From Kingdonia uniflora (lineage: Eukaryota; Streptophyta; Magnoliopsida; Ranunculales; Circaeasteraceae), in contig JACGCM010002692.1 in assembly GCA_014058105.1 (NCBI GenBank), forward strand, positions 124,001-188,000: a stretch of DNA of 64,000 nt, read 5' to 3'. The notes under the pieces are model-generated. The model had not been told where the DNA came from. It made no database searches and saw only the letters and a program-made list of their open reading frames with translations. The stretch's first letter is position 1, and every line of letters begins with the position of its first letter. Below are positions 1-10,053 of this stretch, in pieces. Made by a program: the position numbers and the translations under genes.

Positions 1-559
1 TGCGATCAAACAGAGCGGAGATGTTGAAATTCGTACCGGTCAAAACATCAAACGGGGAGTATTGTGGTTCATTTGGCAACTATCCTTGCATGTTGTTGGA
101 CGAAACGATACTCTTAAAAATGATCCAATCTCTCAATCGAGTTGTCGGCAACCAAGCTTCACAGAATTGCGATCTAACGCATCGGAGAGGTTCGAAATCC
201 TTACCGGTCAAAACATCAAACCTGGAGTATTGTGATTCATTTTGAAACTATCCTAGCATGTTGTCGGTCGAAACGAGACTCTTTAAAATGATCCATCCTC
301 TCAAACAAGTTGTCGCTAGCCAAGCTTCACAGAATTGCGAACTAACGCATCGGACAGGTACGAAATACGTACCGGTCAAAACTTCAATGCGGGAGTATTG
401 TGAATCATTTTGAAACAATCCTAGCATCTTGCCGGTTGAAGCAAAACTATTAAAAATGATCTAACATCTCAAATGAGTTATCTGCAGCCAAGCTACTCAG
501 AATTGTGATCTAACGCATTAGAGAGGTTCAAAATCCGTACCTGCCAAAACATCAAACCG

Positions 560-727
560 GGAGTATTGCGGTTCCTTTGGTAACTATCCTTGCATGTTGT
601 CGGACGAAACGAAACTCTTAAAAACGATCCAACCTCTCAATCGAGTTGTCGGCGGCCAAACTTCTCAGAATTGCGATCTAACGCATCGGAGAGGTATTAA
701 ATCGGTACCGGTCAAAACTTTTAAACG
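560..727 (+). repeat. Type 1 monomer (reference copy)
   Basis: 168 bp. Diagnostic variants are attgcggttcctttgg in place of attgtgattcatttgg, ccttgcatgttgtcggacgaaac, and cctctcaatcgagttgtcgg in place of ctcaaacgag. This type follows type 8 and precedes type 2 at many places, for example near 2.0, 6.2, 19.9, 33.3, 45.1 and 61.8 kb. Confidence 0.85.
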
Positions 728-895
728 GGAGTATTTTGATTCATTTGGTTACAATCCTTGAATGCTTTCGGTCGAAACAAAAGTGTTAAAAATGACCCAG
801 CCTCACAAACAAGTTGTCAGTATCCAAGCTTCTCACAATTGGGATCTAAAGCATCAGAGAGGTGGAAAATCCGTACCTGTCATTAATTCAAGCCC
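728..895 (+). repeat. Type 2 monomer (reference copy)
   Basis: 168 bp. Diagnostic variants in better-conserved copies are acaatccttgcatgttttcgg, aaacaaaagtgttaaaaa and ccagcctctcaaacaagttgt, followed by gggatctaaagcatcagag at the start of the next half-unit. It is one of the easiest types to follow: examples start near 2.06, 6.32, 8.75, 13.17, 34.41, 44.11, 51.75 and 61.92 kb. Confidence 0.85.
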
Positions 896-1063
896 GGAGT
901 ATTGTGAATTATTTGGTAACTATCCTAGCATGTTGTCGGTCATAAATAAACTCTTTAAAATTATCCAACCACTCAAGCGAGTTGCCAGTAGCCAAGCTTC
1001 ACATAATTGCGATATAACGCATCGGAGTGGTACGAATTCCGCACCGGTTAAATCAATATTCTG
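896..1063 (+). repeat. Type 3 monomer (reference copy)
   Basis: 168 bp. Diagnostic variants are tattgtgaattatttggtaac, gtcgtaatgaaactctttaaaa (cataaataaac in this copy), ctcaagcgagttgcc and atcggagtggtacga near the 3' end. It is almost always followed by the 12-bp-deleted type 4. Confidence 0.85.
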
Positions 1064-1219
1064 GGAGTATTGTGATTCATTAGGTAACAATCCAAGAAAA
1101 TTGATGGTCGATACGAAAATCTAACATCTCAAACGAGTTTCCGGCAGCCAAGCTTCAAGGAATTTCGGACTAACGCATCGGAGAGGTACGAAATCCGTAC
1201 CGGTCAAAACTTCAAGCCG
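1064..1219 (+). repeat. Type 4 monomer with fixed 12-bp deletion (156 bp)
   Basis: After gtcgatacgaaaatc this monomer lacks 12 bp that other types carry (the ctcttaaaaatg segment), so the unit is 156 bp. The same deletion, next to the marker agcaagttgttggtcgata, recurs about 40 times, for example near 2430, 9100, 12370, 20410, 22330, 33790, 38640, 44310, 56770, 58980 and 62290. A shared deletion of this kind marks descent from one ancestral monomer. It keeps the 56-codon phase (52 codons), which I regard as coincidence. Confidence 0.9.
1185..1201. repeat. Dyad-symmetric element GGTACG-AAATC-CGTACC (example)
   Basis: A perfect 6-bp inverted repeat with a 5-bp spacer. It recurs in monomers that read gaggtacgaaatccgtaccgg, for example at 4197 and 5277. 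Types with ggtatg or ggttcg break one arm. It lies immediately before the AgeI site accggt. Short dyads in centromeric satellites have been proposed to form cruciforms; that role here is inference. Confidence 0.75.
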
Positions 1220-1382
1220 AGAGTATTGCGATTCATTTGGTAAGTATCCAAGCATGTTGTTGGTCGAAACAAAGCTCTTAAAATGGATCCAACCTCACAA
1301 ACGTGTTGCTGGCAGCTTCACAGAATTGCGATCTAACGCATCGGAGTATTTCGAAATCCGTTCCGGTCAAAGCATTAAACCG
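1220..1382 (+). repeat. Type 5 monomer with 5-bp deletion that removes the HindIII site (163 bp)
   Basis: The unit has aaaatggatccaacctcacaaacgtgttg and then ggcagcttcacag, missing the five bases ccaag at the 1315/1316 junction. The loss removes AAGCTT and shifts the reading frame. The same deletion is seen near 4920, 5575, 6910, 10590, 11250, 11590, 13695, 15020, 49515, 50840 and 52345. Other type 5 copies (18640, 20620, 34000, 57140, 59200, 63000) keep the ccaag and the full length, so there are two sub-lineages. Confidence 0.88.
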
Positions 1383-1550
1383 GGTGTATTGTGATTCATT
1401 TGGTAACTATCCTAGCATGCTTCCGGTCTAAAGAAAATTCTAAAAAATTCTCCAACCTCTAAAATGAGTTGCCGGTAGACAAGCTTCACGGAATTGGGAT
1501 CTAAAGAATCGGAGAGGTTCGAAATTCGTACCAGTCAAAATTTCAAACCG
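1383..1550 (+). repeat. Type 6 monomer (reference copy)
   Basis: 168 bp. Diagnostic variants are gcatg..cggtctaaa (an in-frame stop in the otherwise open frame), cctctaaaatgagttg (a second stop) and ggtagacaagcttcacgg, then gggatctaaagaatcgg. The two fixed stops recur in nearly all copies of this type, for example near 2925, 7030, 13805, 16205, 28135, 40420 and 52450. Confidence 0.85.
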
Positions 1551-1718
1551 GGAGTATTGTGATTTATTTGGTAAGTATCCAAGCATGTTGTCGGCCGAAA
1601 TTGAACTCTTATAAATGATCCAACATCTCAAACAAATTGCCGGTAGCCAAGCTTCTAAGAATTTCGATATAACACACCAGAGAGGTACGAAATCGGTACC
1701 GGTCAAAACTTCTATGCG
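1551..1718 (+). repeat. Type 7 monomer (reference copy)
   Basis: 168 bp. Diagnostic variants are gtgatttatttggtaagtatcc, gttgtcggccgaaa, and caaattgccggtagcc (elsewhere aaacgaattgcc), then tctaagaatttcgat. It follows type 6 and precedes type 8 in most HOR copies. Confidence 0.85.
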
Positions 1719-1886
1719 GGAGTATTGTGATTTATTTTCACACAATCCTAGCATGTTGTCAGTCGAAATGAAACTTATAAAAATGATTCACCCTTTCAAA
1801 TGTGTTACCGCCAGCCAAGCTTCTCTGAATTGCTATCTAACGCATCAGTGAGGTTTAAAATCCGTACCGATCAAAATATCAAGCCG
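1719..1886 (+). repeat. Type 8 monomer (reference copy)
   Basis: 168 bp. It begins after aacttctatgcg (the 'atgcgggagtattgtgattcat' form). Most other copies carry attcattttgaaacaatcc, which puts a TGA stop in the frame; this copy reads ttattttcacacaatcc instead. It is followed by type 1. Typical copies with the stop lie near 392, 4230, 5990, 13015, 25375, 29625, 44935, 51260 and 59940. Confidence 0.82.
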
Positions 1887-4004
1887 GGAGTATTGTGGGT
1901 CATTATGTATCTATCCTTGCATGTTGTCAGAGGAAATGAAACTCTTTAAAACGATCCAATCTCTCAATCGATTTGTCGGCAGCCAAGCTTCTCAGAATTG
2001 CGATCTAACGCATTTGAGATGTATGAAATCCGTACCGGTCAAAACTACTAAACGGGAGTATTGTGATTCATTTGGTAACAATCCTTGCATGTTTTCAATC
2101 GAAACAAAAGTGTTAAAAATGATTCAGTCTCTCAAACAAGTTCGCGGTATCTAAGCTTCTCAGAATTGGGATCTAAAGCATCAGAGAGGTGCAAAATCCG
2201 TACCGCTCATTAATTCAAACCAGGAGTATTGTGGATTATTTGGTAACTATCCTAGCATGTTGTCGGTCGTAATGACGTTTTTAAAATGATTCTACCTCTC
2301 AAGCGAGTTGCAGGTAGCCAAGCTTCTCAGAATTGCGATCTAACGCATCAGAGTGGTACGATATCCGCACCGGTCAAAACAAGATGCCGGGAGTATTGTG
2401 ATTCATTTGGTAGCAATCCAAGCAAGTTGTTGGTCGATACAAAAATCCAACATCTCAAACGAGTTGCCGGTTGCCATGCATCTCTGAATTGGGATCTAAG
2501 GCATCGGAGAGGTACAAAATACGTACCGGTCAAAACATTAAGCTGGGAGTATTGTGATTCATTAGGTAACTATCCAAGAATGTTGTTGATCGAAACGAAA
2601 CACGTAAAAAGGATCTAACCTCTCAAACGAGTTGTCGGTTGCCAAGCTTCTCACAATTGCGATCTAACGCATCAGAGTGGTACGAAATCCGTACCGGTAA
2701 AAACATCATACCGGGAGTATTGCGATTCAATTGGTAACAATCCTAGGATGTTGTCGGTCGAAAAAAAACTTTTAAAAACTATCCAACCTCTAAAACTAGT
2801 TGTCGGCAGACAAGCTTCCCAGAATTGGTATCTAAGGCATCAGAGAGGTTTGAAATCCGTTCCGGTCAAAGCATCAAGCCGGGAGTATTCTGATTCATTT
2901 GGTAACTATCCTAGCATGCTGTCGGTCTAAACGAAACTCTTAAAAATGATCCAACCTCTAAAATGAGTTGTTGGTAGACAAGCTTCAGAGAATTGGGGTC
3001 TAAAGAATCGGAGAGGTACGAAATCCGTACCGCTGAATATTTCAATTCGGGAGTATTGTGATTTATTTGGCAAGTTTCCAAGCATGTTGTCGGCTGAAAC
3101 GAAATTCTTAAAAATGTTCCAACCTCTCAAACGAGTTGCTGGTAGCCAAGCATCTAAGAATTTCGATCTATCGCATCAGAGAGGTATGAAATTCGTACCG
3201 CTCAAAATTTCATGCGGGAGTATTGTGATTCATTATGAAGCTAACCCAGCATGTTGTCGGTCGAAATGAAACTCTTCAAAACGATCCAACCTCTCAATAA
3301 AGTTGCCGGTAGCCAAGCTTCTCAGAATTGCGATCTAACGCATCAGAGAGGTACGAAATCCCTACCGGTCAAAACTTCTAAACGGGAGTATTGTGATTCG
3401 TTTGATAAGAATCCTTGCATGTTTACGGCCGAAGATAAAGTGTTATAAACGATCTAGCCTCTCAAACGAGTAGCCGGAAGCAAAGCTTCTCAGAATTTAG
3501 ATCTAACGTATCGGAGAGGTACGAAATCCTTACCGGTCAAAACTTCAATGCGGGAGTATTGTGATTCATTTTGAAACAATCCTAGCATGTTGTCGGCCGA
3601 AAGAAAACTCTTAAAAATGATCCAACCTCTCAAACGAGATGCCGGCAGCCAAGCTTCTTAGAGTTGCGTGATCTAACGCGTTGGAGAGGTTCAAAATTTT
3701 TACCGGTCAAAACATCAAGCCGGGAGTATTGTGATTCATTTGGTAAGTATCCAAGCATGTTGTTGGTCGATATGAAACTCAAAAAAAGGATCCAACCTCT
3801 CAAACGAGTTGTCGGCATCCAAGGTACTAAGAAATGCGATCTAGCGCATCGGAGAGGTTCGAAATTCGTTCTCGTCAAAACATCAAACCGGTAGTATTGT
3901 GATTCATTTGGTAACTATTCAAGCATGTTGTCGGTCAAAACGAAGCTCATAAAATTGATCCAACCTCTGAAACGAGTTGTTGGTAGGCAAGCTTTACTGA
4001 ATTG

Positions 4005-7000
4005 GGATCTAAAGCATCGGAGAGGTACGAAATCCGTATCGGTCTAAATTTAAAACTGGGAGTATTGTGATTTATTGGTCAAAGTATACAAGCATGTTCT
4101 CGGCCAAAGAAAAAGTTTTAAAAATGATCCAACTTCTCAAACGAATTGCCGGTAGCCAAACTTCTTATAATTTAGATCTAACGCATCGGAGAGGTACGAA
4201 ATCCGTACCGGTCAAAACATCAATGCGGGAGTATTGTGATTCATTTTGAAACAATACAAGAATCTTTTCGGTTGAAACAAAACTCTTAAAAATGATCCAA
4301 CATCTCAAACGAGTAGTCGGCAGCCAAGCTTCTCAGAATTGCGATCTAACGCATCGGAGAGGTATGATTTCCGTACCGGTCAAAACTTCTAAACAGGAGT
4401 ATTGTGATTCATTTGGTAACAATCCTTGCATGTTTTCGGTCGAAACAAAAGTGCTAAAAACGATCCAGCCTCATAAACAAGTTGTCAGTATCCAAGCTTC
4501 TCACAATTGGGATCTAAAGCATCAGAGAGGGGGAAAACTCGTACTGATCATTAATTCAAGCCAGGAGTATTGAGAATTATTTGGAACTATCCTAGCATGC
4601 TGTCGGTCGTAATGAAACTCTTTCAAATGATCCAACCTCTCAAGCAATTTGCCGGTAGCCAAGCTTCTCAGAATTGCGATCTAACGCATCGAAGTGGTAC
4701 AAATTCCGCACGGGTTAAAACAATATTCCGGGAGTATTGCGATTCATTTAGTAACAATCAAAGAAAGTTGCTGGTCGATACGAAAATCTGACATCTCAAT
4801 CCGTACCGATAAAAACTTCATACCGGGAGTATTGCGATTCTAATGGTAAGTATCCAAACATGTTGTTGGTCGAAACAAAACTCTTAAAATGGATCCAACC
4901 TCACTAACTTGCTGCCGGCAGCTTCTCAGAATTATGATCTAACGCATCAGAGAGGTTTGAAATACGTTCCGGCCAAAGCATTAAACCGGGAGTATTGTGA
5001 TTCATTTGGTAACTATCCTAGCATGTTGTCGGTTTAAGTAAAACTCTTATAAGTGATCCAACCTCTAAAATGAGTTGTCGGTAGACAAGCTTCACAGAAT
5101 TGAGATCTAAAGATTAGAGAGGTTTGAAATCCGTACCGGTCAAAATTTAAAACCGGGAGTATTGTGATTCATTTGGTAGCAATCCAAGCTAGTTGTTGGA
5201 CGATAGGAAAAACCAGCATCTTAAACGTGTTGCCGGCAGCCATGCATCTCTGAATTGGGATCTAACGCATCGGAGAGGTACGAAATCCGTACCGGTCAAA
5301 ACTTCAAACTGGGAGTATAGGGATTCATTTGATAACTATCCAAGAATGTTGTCGATTGAAAAGAAATACGTAAAAAGGATCCAACCTCTCAAACGAGTTG
5401 TCGGTTGCCAAGCTCCTCATAATTGTGATCTAACGCATCGGAGTGGTACGAAATCCGTACCGGTCAAAACATAAAACCGGGAGTATTGCAATTCATTTGG
5501 TAACTATCCTAGCATGTTGTCGGTCAAAATGAAACTCTTGAAATGGATCCAACCTCACAAACGTGTTGCCGGTAGCTTCTTAAAATTGCAATCTAACACA
5601 TTTGTGAGTTTCGAAATCCGATCCGGTCAAAGCCTTAAACTGGGAGTATTGTGATTCATTTTGTAACTATCCTAGCATGGTACCGGTCTAAACGAAACTC
5701 TAAAAAATAATCCAACCTCTAAAAAGTGTTGTCGGTAGACAAGCTTCACAGAATGGGGATCTAAAGAATCAGAGAGGTTTAAAATCCCAACCGGTCAAAA
5801 TTTAAAATCGGGAGTATTGTGATTTATTTGGTACGTATCGAAGCATGTTGTCGGCCGAAATGAATCTCTTAAAAATGATCCAACCTCTCAAACGAATTGC
5901 AGGTAGCCAAGCTTCTAAGAATTTCGATCTAACGCATCTGAGAGGTATGAAATCTGTACCGGTCAAATCTTCAATGCGGAAGTATTGTGATTCATTTTGA
6001 AACAATCCTAGCACGTCGTCGGTCAAAACGAAACTCTTAAAATTAATCCAACCTCACAAACGAGTTGCCGGCAGCCAAGCTTCTCAGAATTGCGATCTAA
6101 CGCATTGGAGAGGTTCGAAATCAGTACCGGTCAAAACATCAAACCGAGAGTATTATGGTTCATTTGGTAACTATTCTTGCATGTTGTCAGTCGAAACGAA
6201 ATTCATAAAAGTGATCCAACCTCTCAATCGAGTTGTCGGCAGCCAAGCTTCACAGAATTGCGATCTAACGCATCGGCGAGGTATGAAATCCGTACCGGTC
6301 AAAACTTTTAAACGGGAGTATTGTGATTCATTTGGTAACAATCTTTGCATGTTTTCGGTCGAAACAAAAGTGTTAAAAATGATCAAGCCTCTCAAACAAG
6401 TTGTCGGTATCCAAGCTTCTTAGAATTGGGATCTAAAGCATCAGAGAGGTGCAAAATCCGTACCGGTCAAAAAGTCAAACCAGGAGTATTGTGAATTATA
6501 TGGTAACTATACTAGCATGTTGTCGGTCGAAATGAAGCTCTTAAAATGATACAACCTCTCAAGCGAGTTGCCCGCAGCCAAGGTTCTAAGAATTTCAATC
6601 TAACGCATCAGAAAGGTACGAAATCCGTACCAATCAAAACTTCGATGCGGGAGTATTGTGTTTTATTTTGAATTTATCCAAGTATGTTGTCGGTAGAAAC
6701 GAAATTCTTTAAAATGATCTAACATCTCAAACGAGTTATCGGCAGCCAAGCTTCTTAGAATTGCGATCTAACGCATCGGAGAGGTACGAAATCTGTACCG
6801 ATCAAAACATTAAAACTGGTGTATTGCGATTCATTTGGTAAGTATCCAAGCATGTTGTTGGTCGAAACGAACCTCTTAAAATGGATCCAACCTCACAAAT
6901 GTGCTACCGGCAGCTTCTCAGAATTGGGATTTAACGCATCAGAGAGGTTCAAAGTCCGTTTCGGTCATAGCATTAATCCGGGAGTATTGTGATTTATTTG

Positions 7001-8600
7001 GTAACTATCCTAGCATGTTGTCGGTCTAAACCAAACTCTTAAAAATGATGCAACCTCTAAAATGAGTTCTCGGTAGACAAGCTTCTCAGAATTGAGATCT
7101 AAAGAATCGGAGAGGTTCGAAATCCGTAACGGTCAAAATTTCAAACCGGGAGTACTGTGTTTTATTTGGTAAGTATCCAAGCATGTTGTCGGCTGAAGTG
7201 AAACTCTTAAAAATGATCCAACCTCTCAAACGAATTGCCGATAGCCAAGCTTCTAAGAATTTTGATATAACGCATTAGAGAGGTACAAAATTCGTCCCGG
7301 TCAAAACTTCGATGCGGGAGTATTGTAATTCATTTTGAAACTATCCTAGCATGTTGTCGGTCGAAACGAAACTCATAAAAACGATCCAACCTCTCAACCG
7401 AGGTGCCGGTAGCCAAGGTACTCAGAATTACGATCTAAAGCATCGTAGATGTACGAAATCCGTACCGGTCAAAACTTCAAACCGGGAGTATATTGCGATT
7501 CATTTGGCATGTATCCAAGCCAAGCCTGTTGTCGGTCAAAATGAAACTCTTAAAAAAAATCCATCCTCTCAAACGAGTTGCCGGTGGCCAAGCTTATCAG
7601 AATTGCGATCTAACGCATCGGAGTGGCTTGAAATCCGTTCTGGTCAAAACATCAAACCCGGAGTATTATGATTCATTTGGAAACTATTGAAGCATGTTGT
7701 CGGTCAAAACGAAACTCTTAAAAATGATCCAACCTCTTAAATGAGTTGTCGTAGGCAAGCTTCACTGAATTTAGATCTAACGTAACGAAGGGGTACGAAA
7801 TCCGTACCGTTCAAAACTTCAATGCGGGAGTATTGTAATTCATTTTGAAACAATCCTAGCATGCTATCGATCGAAACGAAACACTTATAAACGATCCAAC
7901 CACTCAAACAAGCTGTCGGCACCCAGGCATCTCAGAATTGTGATCTAACGCATCGGAGAGGTTCGAAATCCGTACCGGTCAAAACATCAAACCGGGAGTA
8001 TTGTGTTTCCTTTGGTAACTATCCTTGAATGTTTCCGGTCGAAACGAAATTCTTAAAAATGATCCAACCTCTCAATCGAGTTGTCGGCGGCCAAGCTTCT
8101 CAAAATTGTGATCCAACGTATCGGTGAGGTATAAAATCCGTACCGGTCAAAATTCTAAACGGGAGTATTGTGATTAATTTGGTAACAATCCTTGCATGTT
8201 TTTGGTCGAAACAAAAGTGTTAAAAATGATCCAGCCTCTCAAACATGTTTTCGGTATCCAAGCTTCTTAGAATTGGGATCAAGAGCATTAGAGAGGTGCA
8301 AAATCCGCAAAGGTTAAAAATTAGAACCGGGAGTATTGTGAATTATTTGGCAACTATCCTAGCATGTTCTCGGTCGCAATGAAACTCTTTAAAATGATCC
8401 AATCTCTCAAACGAGTTGCCGGTAGCCAAGCTTCTCAGAATTACGATCTAACGCATCTGAGTGGTACAAAATCCGCACCGGTCAAAACAAGATATCGGGA
8501 GTATTGTGATTCATTTGGTAACAATGCAAGCAAGTTGTTTGACAATATAAAAATCCAACATCTCAAACGAGTTGCCGGTAGCCATGTGTCTCTGAATTGG
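4005..8600 (+). repeat. Segmental block A1 (paralogous to 12.78-17.62 and 48.6-53.85 kb)
   Basis: Shared private features place this block with two others: gtattgagaattatttggaac at about 4570 (also 13344 and 49165), the truncated type 4/5 junction catctcaatccg at about 4797, the ctagttg variant at 5190, and gtgttttattttgaatttatcc at 6658 (also 52095). Relative to A2 the block lacks about 671 bp, close to four monomers: the offset to A2 is 8774 at 4570 but 9445 at 5191. Colinearity with A3 runs to about 8.6 kb, ending near the aaaggttaaaaatt variant. Confidence 0.8.
4770..4830 (+). repeat. Type 4/5 deletion chimera
   Basis: After tctgacatctcaa the sequence jumps directly to tccgtaccgataaaaac, skipping the gttgcc...agccaagctt...cgcatcgg part of the monomer. 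The same junction is present at about 13566 and 49390, so the deletion predates duplication of blocks A1, A2 and A3. Confidence 0.85.
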
Positions 8601-8645
8601 GATCTAACACATCCAACCTCTTTAAAATGATCCAACCTCTCAAAC
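8585..8645 (+). repeat. Deletion chimera with local duplication of ccaacctct
   Basis: gggatctaacacat is followed at once by ccaacctctttaaaatgatccaacctct. About half a monomer is missing and ccaacctct occurs twice across the join. This forms the boundary between the type 4 copy at 8535 and a type 2-like segment. Confidence 0.75.
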
Positions 8646-10053
8646 AAGTTGCCGGCAGCAAAACTTCTCAGAATTGTGATCTAACGCATCGGCAAGGTAT
8701 GAAATCTGTACCGGTCAAAATATCTAAATGGGAGTATTGTGATTCAGTTGGTAACAATCTTTGCTTGTTTTCGGTCGAAACAAAAGTGTTAAAAATGATA
8801 CAGCCGCTCAAACAAGTTTTCAGTATCCAAGCTTCTCAGAATTGGGATCTAAAGCATCAGCGAGGTAGAGAATCCGTACCGGTCATTAATTCAAGCCAGG
8901 AGTATTGTAAATTATTTGGTAACAATCCTAGTATGTTGTTGGTCATAATGAAATTCTTTAAAATAATCCAACCACTCAAGCGAGTTGCCGGTAGCCAAGC
9001 TTCTCAGAATTGCGATCTAACGCATCGGAGTGGTACGAATTCCGCACCGGTCAAACAATATTCCGGGAGTATTGTGATTCATTTGGTACCAATCCAAGCA
9101 AGTTGTTGGCCGATTCAAAAATCTAACATCTCAAATGAGTTGCCTATAGCCAAGCTTCTCAGAAATGCTATATAACGCATCGGAGTGGTACGAAATCCGT
9201 ACCGGTCAAAACTTCAAAACGGGAGTATACCGAATTACTTGGTAAGTAACCAAGCATGTTGTTGGTCAAAACGAAACTCTTAAAATGGATCCAACCTCTC
9301 AATCGAGTTGTCGGCAGCAAATCTTCTCAGAATTGCGATCTAACGCATCGGAGAGGTTCAAAATCCGTACCGGCCAAAACTTCAAACTGGGAGTATTTTG
9401 ATTCATTTTGAAACAATCCTAGCATGTTGTCGGTAGAAACGAAACTCTTTAAAATGATCCAACCTCTCAAATAAGTTGCGGGCGGCCAAGCTTCTCAGAA
9501 TTGCGATCTAACGCATCTGCGAGGTATGAAATCCGTACCGGTCAAAACTTCTAAATGAAAGTATTGTGATTCAGTTGGTAACAATCCTTGCTTTGTTTTC
9601 GGTCGAAACAAAAGTGTTAAAAATGATCCAGCCTCTCAAACAAGTTTTCAGTATCCAAGCTTCTCAGAATTGGGATCTAAAGCAACAGAGAATCCGTATC
9701 GGTCATTAATTCAAGCTAGGAGTATTGTGAATTATTTGGTAACTATCCTAGCATGTTGCTGGTCATAATGAAATTCTTTAAAATGATCCAACCACTCAAG
9801 CGAGTTGCCAGTAGCCAAGCTTCACAGAATTGCGATCTAATGCATCGGAGTAGTACGAATTCTGCACCGGTCAAACAATATTCTGGGAGTATTGTGATTC
9901 ATTTGGTAACTATCCTAGTATGTTGTCGGTCTAAAAGAAACTCTTAAAAATGATCCAACCCCTAAAATAAGTTGTCGGTAGACAAGCTTCACAGAATTGG
10001 GATATAAAGAATCGAAGAGGTAAGAAATCCGTACCGATAAAAACATCATACCG

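Larger units (their letters stand above)
560..1886 (+). repeat. Canonical eight-monomer higher-order repeat, 1327 bp
   Basis: Eight successive monomers each belong to a different sequence type. The ninth, starting at 1887, returns to type 1 (attgtgggtcat, then ctcaatcgatttgtcgg). The length is exactly 6 x 168 + 156 + 163 = 1327 bp. The same order of types, with losses and insertions, recurs through most of the window, so this copy serves as the reference for naming the types. The next copy starts at 1887 and reaches type 4 near 2430, then carries an extra monomer, so the period is not constant along the array. Confidence 0.9.

Noticed and set aside
5026..5060. Possible promoter or terminator motifs (A-rich cttaaaaa runs, short T runs)
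   Set aside because: These motifs sit at the same place in every monomer and there is no gene for them to serve.
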